Of a stretch of DNA of 64,000 bases, positions 9,758 through 15,868 are shown in pieces. Source of the DNA: Arthrobacter sp. PM3 (lineage in GTDB: Bacteria; Actinomycetota; Actinomycetes; Actinomycetales; Micrococcaceae); the NCBI RefSeq assembly GCF_003352915.1, contig NZ_CP022314.1, positions 2,832,579-2,896,578 on the forward strand, given 5' to 3'. The position numbers and the translations under genes are program-made. Within the stretch, counting starts at the first letter, position 1; every line of letters begins with the position of its first letter. The notes below the pieces were generated by a model. The model worked only from the letters and a program-made list of their open reading frames with translations. It made no database searches and was not told the origin of the DNA.

Positions 9758-10585
9758 ATGGGAGGACATCACGCCGCGTCCGGGGCCGCGGCGTGGGTGG
9801 CCATTGCCTCGACCGGGCCGTATGCCCTGGGCTGGTACCCGCTGGACCCCACCGGAATCGTGATCGGCGCCATGGCGACGGCGGGGACCGCGCTGGTCTG
9901 CGACTGGGACCACCGCACCAGCACAGTGGCGCATGCACTGCCGCCGCTGTCCAACCTGGTGGCCCGCGGCATTGAGAATGTCAGCGGGGGCCACCGGCAG
10001 GGCACTCACTCGGTGCTGGGTGCGGCGTTCTTCGTGCTGCTCGCCACGATCGCCGGGCAGCTGCAGCTGCAGACCCCGTGGGGGCTGCTGTCGGTGGGGG
10101 CCGGGCTGCTGTGCATGTTCATGATCAACATTGCCGCGAAAGCCCTCAAACTCTTCCGCAAGTCCGGCTGGATCAGCAACTGGGTCTTCGCGCTGGTCAT
10201 GGCCGGGCTGGTGACGTGGTTTGCGCCGCACCAGTGGACCTGGCTGCCGGTCTCGATGCTCACCGGGGTGCTGGTCCACATCGTGGGCGACATGATCACC
10301 ACCGGGGGAGTGCCGCTGCTGTGGCCGATCGTGATCAAGCCGCCGAAAGTCCTGCGGAAACTGCCGCTGCTGAAAAACATCTGGAAAGCCAACGGGGCGT
10401 TCTCCATCCCGCTGCTGGGCCGGGCCGGCTCGCGGCGGGAGTGGCTGGTCCTCATCCCGGTCAGCGGCTACGCGATGGTGGGGATGTTCGGCGCGGGCCT
10501 GGCCGTGGCCCAAGCGCATTTCCCGGCCGCCCTGGCGCTCGGCAACGGCCTGATCAGGAGCCTGTTCACGCTGGTGCCCGGCTAG
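9758..10585 (+). CDS. YdjM/DUF457-like membrane-bound metal-dependent hydrolase
   Basis: 275 residues with four or more hydrophobic helices and the family's polar motifs: HHAASGAAAW near the N terminus, CDWDHR (about 48-53) and GHRQGTHS (about 85-92). These His/Asp clusters are the presumed metal ligands of the YdjM (LexA-regulated, inner-membrane hydrolase) group; the substrate is unknown. GTG at 9755 and ATG at 9758 are adjacent; ATG is preferred. It begins 6 bases after the mfd stop, so co-expression with mfd is likely and fits a DNA-damage link, but no SOS box is seen. Confidence 0.75.
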   Translation: MGGHHAASGAAAWVAIASTGPYALGWYPLDPTGIVIGAMATAGTALVCDWDHRTSTVAHALPPLSNLVARGIENVSGGHRQGTHSVLGAAFFVLLATIAGQLQLQTPWGLLSVGAGLLCMFMINIAAKALKLFRKSGWISNWVFALVMAGLVTWFAPHQWTWLPVSMLTGVLVHIVGDMITTGGVPLLWPIVIKPPKVLRKLPLLKNIWKANGAFSIPLLGRAGSRREWLVLIPVSGYAMVGMFGAGLAVAQAHFPAALALGNGLIRSLFTLVPG

Positions 10586-10738
10586 GCTGCATGGGCGCCC
10601 GGCGCCGTTACTTTCCGGTTGTGCGGCGGTACCCTAGGCCGCATGGAGGTGCATCCTGAGCCACAGGGTCACCCAGGGTGCCACTTCTCCTGACATCAAG
10701 GATGCACGTCTGGACCGGTAGGGAACCTGGGAGTAGCA

Positions 10739-11248
10739 ATGAAACCGATGACAGTGGTGTGGACGGCGGCTGCGACCGCCGCGACGGCGGCGGCCGGCGC
10801 AGTGGCGACGGATCCGAATGCCGGGTGGTATCGGCGGCTGCGCAAACCTGACTGGCAGCCGCCCGCCATCGCGTTTCCTGTGGTCTGGACAGCCCTTTAC
10901 GCGGACATCGCCGTGAGTTCCGCCGTCGCGCTGGACACCAGCGATGCACCGGACACCCCCGCCCGCACAACCCGACGGCGGGAAATAGCCGCCTACCGGG
11001 GTGCTCTGGCGGCAAACCTCATCCTCAATGCGTCTTGGAGTTGGCTCTTCTGGCGCGGCCGCCGGCCGTGGCTGGCGGCGGCAGAGTGCGCCGTGCTGAC
11101 AGCGAGCAGCGCCGACCTGGTGCGCCGGACGTACAAGCTGAACCGCAGCGCCGGCACGGCCCTTGCCCCCTACGCCGTGTGGTGCGGATTCGCCACCGCT
11201 TTGTCAGCGGCAATCGCGAAGCTCAACCCCCGGACGGCCGCCCGCTAG
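10739..11248 (+). CDS. tspO: TspO/MBR family protein
   Basis: 169 residues with five predicted membrane helices, the TspO fold. The family signature is recognisable: WYRRLRKPDWQPPAIAFPVVWTALY (given here as the residues around 30-54) and the NASWSWLFWRGRRP segment in helix 3/4. TspO proteins bind tetrapyrroles such as protoporphyrin IX and take part in porphyrin handling or stress responses. The ATG at 10739 follows GGGAG. The loop after helix 2 is longer than usual (DTSDAPDTPARTTRR). The gene ends before a strong bidirectional hairpin. Confidence 0.88.
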   Translation: MKPMTVVWTAAATAATAAAGAVATDPNAGWYRRLRKPDWQPPAIAFPVVWTALYADIAVSSAVALDTSDAPDTPARTTRRREIAAYRGALAANLILNASWSWLFWRGRRPWLAAAECAVLTASSADLVRRTYKLNRSAGTALAPYAVWCGFATALSAAIAKLNPRTAAR

Positions 11249-11268
11249 GTCCGGCGCCGCCGGACGTC

Positions 11269-11317
11269 CCTTAACTGACTGAAGCCCCGGATGGTCCGGA
11301 GCTTCAGTCAGTTAAGG
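11269..11317. terminator. Bidirectional hairpin between tspO and a convergent small gene
   Basis: Perfect 17-bp inverted repeat, CCTTAACTGACTGAAGC (11269-11285) and its complement (11301-11317), with a further 5-bp inner stem (CCGGA/TCCGG). It lies between the stop codons of two convergent genes and should terminate both. Confidence 0.8.
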
Positions 11318-11322
11318 AACGC

Positions 11323-11547
11323 TTAGTTTTCGCCGGCCGAATCCGAACGGCCCAGCACGGTCTGCGGGATCCAGAAGGCGAGGGCGAAGAGGACGAGGCA
11401 GACAGCCATCGGCCAGGGGTTGTCCAGCGTGAGGAAGGACAGCGAGTAGATCGCGCCCAGGAACAGGACGATCATCGGCACGAACAGGGCGATGCTGGAG
11501 CCGAGGCTGTTCTCGACTTGCCGGGTCTTGGTGTTGTTGCTGGACAT
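11323..11547 (-). CDS. Small two-helix membrane protein
   Basis: 74 residues: a polar N terminus (MSSNNTKTRQVENSLGSS), a first hydrophobic helix (about 19-40), and a second (about 45-63), ending in a polar tail. No family recognised with certainty. The coding frame is bounded by an ATG with an AGGAGGAACG-like site just upstream (plus-strand cgttcctcct), supporting a real gene. Function unknown. Confidence 0.6.
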   Translation of the reverse strand: MSSNNTKTRQVENSLGSSIALFVPMIVLFLGAIYSLSFLTLDNPWPMAVCLVLFALAFWIPQTVLGRSDSAGEN

Positions 11548-11600
11548 TCGTTCCTCCTCGGCCCCGGGGGGCTCAAAACTGTGGGCGCTGCCGGCGCGGG

Positions 11601-12314
11601 TCAGTACGCGGACGAACCCTGTTCACCCGTGACAATCGCGATGCCGGAGCTGGCGCCAATACGTGTTGCACCTGCAGCAATCATAGCCTGTGCGTCAGCC
11701 AGGGAACGCACACCGCCGGAGGCCTTGACACCCAGGTCCGGGCCCACGGTGCGGCGCATCAGGGCGATGTCCGCGGCGGTGGCCCCGCCGCCGTTGAAAC
11801 CGGTGGAGGTCTTCACGAAATCCGCCCCGGCCTCCACGGCAGCCTCGCAGGCGAGGACCTTCTGCTCATCGCTCAGCAGCGCCGTTTCGATGATGACTTT
11901 CAGGATGGCGCCGCCTTCATGGACGGGCTCCGCGACGGCTGCGATGTCATCGATCAAGGTGCCCTTGTCGTTGGCGCGGGCCGCGGCGATGTTGATGACC
12001 ATGTCGACCTCTTCGGCGCCGTCCAGGACGGCGCCGCGGGCCTCGAACGCCTTGACATCGCTCGGGGTTGCGCCCAGCGGGAAGCCGACCACGGAGCAGG
12101 TCAGCACGCCGGAGCCTTTGAGGGCGGTCTTGACGGTCTTGACCCAGACCGGGTTCACGCAGACGGACTTGAAGTGGTACTCGGCCGCCTCGGCGCAGAC
12201 CTTGAGGATTTCGGCTTCGCTGGCCTCCGGCTTGAGCAGCGTGTGGTCGATGTAGGAGGCAATGCCGGCTGCGGTCCCGGCAGCGGCACCTTCAGTGGCG
12301 GCTTCGTGGCTCAT
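11601..12314 (-). CDS. deoC: Deoxyribose-phosphate aldolase
   Basis: Class I aldolase splitting 2-deoxyribose-5-phosphate into glyceraldehyde-3-phosphate and acetaldehyde in deoxynucleoside catabolism. The 237-residue TIM barrel has the Schiff-base lysine K168 (DFVKTSTGF), the helper lysine K197 (GVKASGG) and D104 (EVDMVIN). The start at 12314 is chosen because GGAAAGG precedes it closely and homology begins there; a 38-residue basic extension from 12428 looks spurious. A purine nucleoside phosphorylase and a phosphohexomutase lie 7-10 kb away and may supply its substrate. Confidence 0.95.
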   Translation of the reverse strand: MSHEAATEGAAAGTAAGIASYIDHTLLKPEASEAEILKVCAEAAEYHFKSVCVNPVWVKTVKTALKGSGVLTCSVVGFPLGATPSDVKAFEARGAVLDGAEEVDMVINIAAARANDKGTLIDDIAAVAEPVHEGGAILKVIIETALLSDEQKVLACEAAVEAGADFVKTSTGFNGGGATAADIALMRRTVGPDLGVKASGGVRSLADAQAMIAAGATRIGASSGIAIVTGEQGSSAY

Positions 12315-12473
12315 GGTGGTCCCTTTCCTGGCGGGCCGGGACGCGGCGGTCCTTGCCCGGGCCTTGCGGGCCTGTGGGCCCTGTCGGCGCCGCACGGTTC
12401 GCGGCTTATCAGGTGACCATCTTGCCACAGGAAAGGGCCCGGCGGACGCTGCCGCCGGGCCCGTCCGCGCTAA

Positions 12474-13379
12474 TCAGGCGGCCTCGGCCAGGGGAGTGCC
12501 GAGGGTGGCCTGCAGCAGCTGCGAGGCGCACACCGACGCCGCGGAACCGGAGGCCACCAGCAGTCCCAGCCGGACGCCGTCGTACGCTGCCGCGTCCCCG
12601 ATCGCCCAGATGCCCGGCACCGAGGTGCGGAAGTCCTGGCCGATGACGATGCCGCCGCCGGGCGCCGTGGCGAGCCCGGCCGTGGCGGCGAGTTCGTCAC
12701 GGGCGATCCGGTCCTCGGCAAGGATCACGAGGTCACCGGTCATGCTGGAGCCGTCCTCGAAGACAATGCCGGAGGCCGGCAGGACCGACCCGGCGAGGGT
12801 GGGAACAACCGCGGCGGGCCGCACGGTGGTGCGGACCGGGCGGACGCCGCGGGCCCGGAGGACGGCCTCGGCCTGCCCGGCGGCGGAACCGGTGCCGACC
12901 AGGATGCCCAGGGGGCGCCGGCCCAGGACCCGGGTGACGTCTTTGACGGCCTCACCCAGCCGGGCGGCGTCGTCGATCGTGGAGTAGCTCAGGCACCGTC
13001 CGGCGCCTTCCACCGGGGTCTCGGCCGGGGCGGAGCCGGTGGCGATGACGAGCTCGTCGTAGCTGAATTCCATGCCGTCGGCGGTGGTCACGCGGCGGTT
13101 CCCGGCGTCGATGTAGCTGGCCGGCTGGCCGAAACGGACGGACACCTGGGGCAGGACAGCGAGCTCCAGCAGTTCCTCAGGCGCATCGTCACGGTTGCTG
13201 AGTACCGTGATCGTGCCGGCGAACGGGGTCCGGGTGAGCTGGCGGACCAGGGCCTGGGCGGCCGGGCCGGCGCCGGCGATGACGATCCTGGGCCGCGCGG
13301 CCGGAGCGTGTGCGGTGGTGGTCGCGGCGGCCGCCGGGGAGGAGGTGAAGGAGGTGGGGGACAATGCCGGTGCGGACAT
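12474..13379 (-). CDS. Short NirB-like FAD/NAD(P)-binding oxidoreductase
   Basis: 301 residues; FAD-binding motif IAGAGPAA near residue 33, ATGSAP, a second nucleotide motif GTGSAAGQAEAVL, and the C-terminal GIWAIGDAAAYDG. It aligns in outline with the N-terminal flavin domain of the NirB encoded 2.5 kb upstream, but lacks NirB's YDRVALSK segment and all Fe-S and siroheme domains. It may be a reductase partner or a decayed paralogue. A 14-residue Ser/Thr/Ala-rich N terminus precedes the fold. The ATG at 13379 has GAAAGGG upstream. Three 11-bp-phased motifs resembling GlnR half-sites lie 72-98 bases upstream. Confidence 0.75.
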   Translation of the reverse strand: MSAPALSPTSFTSSPAAAATTTAHAPAARPRIVIAGAGPAAQALVRQLTRTPFAGTITVLSNRDDAPEELLELAVLPQVSVRFGQPASYIDAGNRRVTTADGMEFSYDELVIATGSAPAETPVEGAGRCLSYSTIDDAARLGEAVKDVTRVLGRRPLGILVGTGSAAGQAEAVLRARGVRPVRTTVRPAAVVPTLAGSVLPASGIVFEDGSSMTGDLVILAEDRIARDELAATAGLATAPGGGIVIGQDFRTSVPGIWAIGDAAAYDGVRLGLLVASGSAASVCASQLLQATLGTPLAEAA

Positions 13380-13450
13380 GTGCAGGCCCTTTCGCTGGGT
13401 GGCCGTGATGTGGCCGGTGTGCTTGATGAACCCCAGCGTAGGCGCCCGAT

Positions 13451-13477
13451 TTTTCCGGGGTGTTTCCCGGGTGTTGC
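13451..13477 (-). promoter_or_regulatory. Possible GlnR-like site upstream of the 12474 gene
   Basis: On the minus strand the pentamers GCAAC, GAAAC and GAAAA follow each other with exactly 6 bases between them (11-bp phase). They resemble the GNAAC half of the actinobacterial GlnR box. No GTNAC half is present, so the match is incomplete. The position, 72-98 bases before the start, parallels the better site upstream of nirB. Confidence 0.35.
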
Positions 13478-13505
13478 CGCCCCTGGCCTGCCTGTTCGCC
13501 AGTAT

Positions 13506-13519
13506 TTACCGGCCGGTAA
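13506..13519. promoter_or_regulatory. Perfect 14-bp palindrome, possible operator
   Basis: TTACCGGCCGGTAA is a perfect palindrome about 130 bases upstream of the flavoprotein start and about 120 bases beyond the nnaR stop. Its shape suits a dimeric regulator, but no regulator can be named. Confidence 0.35.
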
Positions 13520-13569
13520 TGCCGTGCGTCACACCTTCGCGGCGGGCGGGAACGGCGGGCGTGAACAAA

Positions 13570-13634
13570 GCAACGCGGGGTCACTTAGCGTCCATAAATC
13601 ACGGTGGGATGGGCGCTAGGTGACCCCGCGTTGC
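13570..13634. repeat. GCAACGCGGGGTCAC hairpin repeat, copy 1
   Basis: Inverted repeat with 21-bp arms (13570-13590 and 13614-13634), one mismatch, and a 23-base loop. It ends 1 base before the nnaR stop codon, so it probably acts as the nnaR terminator. Related copies lie at 42682-42744 and 63671-63696, each just downstream of a gene. Confidence 0.8.
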
Positions 13635-13635
13635 G

Positions 13636-14823
13636 TTAGACCCGGATCCGGTAGCCGCGCTTGACCACGGTTTCGACCAGCCGGGTGTCCGGCAGCGCGG
13701 AACGGAGCCGGCTGACGGTCATGTCCAGGGCATGCACGGAGCCGCGCAGTTCCAGCAGCTCGGACAGCGCCTCGCGGGAGAGCACCGCCCCGCCGGCGCC
13801 GATCAGTGCGCGCAGCAGCAACAGCGGCGCCGGTGCCATCTCGACGGGTTCGCCGTTGATCCGCAGCGACCGGCCGCGCAGTTCGACGCTGCCGGAGATG
13901 GTGTCCAGCCGGCGCACGTGGTTCAGGGCCAGATGCTCGCAGACCAGCCGGATCAGCGCGCCCATCCGGAACCGTTCCGGGATCAGCGGGTGCAGTCCGG
14001 CGTCCAGCAGCGGCTGCGCGGTGATGGGCCCGACGACGGCGGTTGCCACGGTGGTCTTCAGGCTCTCCACGAGCTGCTTGTAGACGCCCATCTCGTGGGC
14101 CGTGCTCCACATCGCGTCCACGGCGGGGGCGCTGGTGAAGGTCAGGACGTCCAGGTTGCCGCTGCAGGCGGCCTCGATGAGCTTGGGCAGCCGGTCGGCG
14201 CCGTCCGGTTTGACCCAGCGGTATGGGGTGACCGTGAGGACCGTGGCGCCGGACATGCGCAGGCGCTCCAGCTGCCGGACATCGGTGTAGCCGTGCAGCT
14301 GCACGGCGACCGTCTTGCCGCGCACGCCCTCGGCAAGGAGCATGTCCACCAGGGTGGAGGTGGTTTCGTCGCTGCTGATCCCGACGTCGGCGAGCCCGGC
14401 CGCACGCACGGCGCCGCGTGCTTTGGGGCCGCGGACGAACATGCGCGTCGCGGAGAGGGTCTCCAGCAGCTGCTCGCCGATGCCGAACGTGTCCGCCGCC
14501 TCGCACCAGCGGCGCATGCCGTACGCGGTGGTGGCGATGCAGAGGTCCGGCTTGGCGGCGATGATGGCGCGCGTGTCATCGATCAGGCTCTGGTCCTCTC
14601 GGACCGGGGCGATCTTCAGCGCCGGGGCGTGAAGCACCTCCGCACCGCGGCGCTCCAGGGCCTCGATGAGGTCCTGGGAGCGGCGGTGCGAGGTGACGCC
14701 GATCCGGAAGCCGTCCAGGGGCAGGTCCTTCTCGGCCCCGTCGTCGGCGGGCTCCGGCGCGCCTGAAGTTACGGGGGTGCCGGGCTCCGGGAAGGCGGCG
14801 GCGATGGCATTGAGTGCGCTCAT
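13636..14823 (-). CDS. nnaR: NnaR-type regulator: HemD-like domain fused to winged helix
   Basis: 395 residues. Residues ~30-285 match uroporphyrinogen-III synthase (HemD). Residues ~295-395 are an OmpR/PhoB-type winged helix (VELRGRSLRINGEPVEMAP through VKRGYRIRV). This fusion is known in actinobacteria as NnaR (Streptomyces SCO2958; related to M. tuberculosis Rv0260c), a co-activator with GlnR of nitrate/nitrite assimilation genes. Its place as third gene after nirB and cobA fits that role. Whether the HemD part still makes uroporphyrinogen III or only senses a tetrapyrrole cannot be told here. It starts 8 bases after the cobA stop. Confidence 0.88.
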   Translation of the reverse strand: MSALNAIAAAFPEPGTPVTSGAPEPADDGAEKDLPLDGFRIGVTSHRRSQDLIEALERRGAEVLHAPALKIAPVREDQSLIDDTRAIIAAKPDLCIATTAYGMRRWCEAADTFGIGEQLLETLSATRMFVRGPKARGAVRAAGLADVGISSDETTSTLVDMLLAEGVRGKTVAVQLHGYTDVRQLERLRMSGATVLTVTPYRWVKPDGADRLPKLIEAACSGNLDVLTFTSAPAVDAMWSTAHEMGVYKQLVESLKTTVATAVVGPITAQPLLDAGLHPLIPERFRMGALIRLVCEHLALNHVRRLDTISGSVELRGRSLRINGEPVEMAPAPLLLLRALIGAGGAVLSREALSELLELRGSVHALDMTVSRLRSALPDTRLVETVVKRGYRIRV

Positions 14824-14831
14824 GAGAATCC

Positions 14832-15866
14832 CTATGCTTCCAGCAGTGATGCGGCCAGCCGGTCGAGTTCGGCCGTGGCCTCGGCGCAGCCCCGGTTGGC
14901 TTCGGCTATCCGGACGACTTCGCCGATCACCAGGACCGCCGGGTTGCTGCAGCCGGCTGCTGCGGAGGTGATGGTGCCCAGCTCGGCGATTGTGGTGCGC
15001 TGGCCGGGGCGGTAGCCGCGCTCCACCACGGCCATCGGCATGTCGGTGCGCATCCCGGCCCGGCGGAGCCCGGCGGCCAGGTGGTGCAGGGTGCCGATGC
15101 CCATCAGGACAACAATGGTACCGCCGAGCCCGGCCAGGTGCTTCAGTTCGTTCTCGCTCAGCGGCGCATGGCCGGACACCACGGTGAACATGTGGCTGAC
15201 CTCGCGGTGGGTGACGGGGATCCCGGCGGCGGCCGGCACCGAGATGGCGCTCGTCACTCCGGACACCACGCGCACCGGGACCCCGGCGGCGACGCAGGAC
15301 GCGACTTCCTCGCCGCCGCGGCCGAAGACGTACGGGTCACCGCCCTTGAGCCGGACCACGTTGTTGCCCGCCAGCGCGCTTTCCACCATGAGCTTTTCGA
15401 TGTCGGCCTGGCTGACCTTGTGGTGGCCCGGCTTCTTGCCCACGTCCACCAGCTCCGCCGACGTCAGGGACGGCAGCTCCTGGTAGGGGGCCAGCCGGTC
15501 GTAGAAGACGACGTCGGCGTCCCGCAGTGCGTTGACGGCGGCCACGGTCAGCAGCTCCGTGGTGCCGGGGCCGCCGCCCACCAGGGTGACGTGACCGGCC
15601 GGTCCCGCGGCGGGCTCCGCCGAGACCGGGATGCCGGCCGCGCGGCAGCGTTCCAGCAGAGCGTCCCACCCGGGCTGGCCGTCGTCGACGGCGGCGACCA
15701 GGAACGGCCGCTCCGGCAGGTCCCCGTCGAGTCCGGCGCCCTGCGGAGTGCTGAGGCGGTACACGACCGCGCCGGCGGCCTCGTAGCGGCGCACGGCCTG
15801 GCGGGCGGCGGTTTCGGAACCGGTGACGAGGACATCCCGGCCGGTGAGATCGATGCTGAGCTGCAT
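14832..15866 (-). CDS. cobA: Uroporphyrinogen-III C-methyltransferase (SUMT)
   Basis: Makes precorrin-2 from uroporphyrinogen III with two S-adenosylmethionine, the entry to siroheme needed by NirB. The SUMT core (about 90-335) starts with VTLVGGGPGTTELLTVAA and has YDRLAP, VRLKGGDPYVFGRGGEE and VSGVTSA. The first ~85 residues resemble a shortened CysG N-terminal NAD domain (LTGRDVLVTGSETAARQAV) without its usual GGG motif or the rest of the dehydrogenase/chelatase domain, so another gene must finish siroheme. The ATG at 15866 is 2 bases after the nirB stop. Confidence 0.92.
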   Translation of the reverse strand: MQLSIDLTGRDVLVTGSETAARQAVRRYEAAGAVVYRLSTPQGAGLDGDLPERPFLVAAVDDGQPGWDALLERCRAAGIPVSAEPAAGPAGHVTLVGGGPGTTELLTVAAVNALRDADVVFYDRLAPYQELPSLTSAELVDVGKKPGHHKVSQADIEKLMVESALAGNNVVRLKGGDPYVFGRGGEEVASCVAAGVPVRVVSGVTSAISVPAAAGIPVTHREVSHMFTVVSGHAPLSENELKHLAGLGGTIVVLMGIGTLHHLAAGLRRAGMRTDMPMAVVERGYRPGQRTTIAELGTITSAAAGCSNPAVLVIGEVVRIAEANRGCAEATAELDRLAASLLEA

Positions 15867-15868
15867 GG

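Noticed and set aside
12315..12428. A 38-residue N-terminal extension of DeoC
   Set aside because: Arg-rich, unlike the family, and the ribosome site lies before the inner ATG at 12314.
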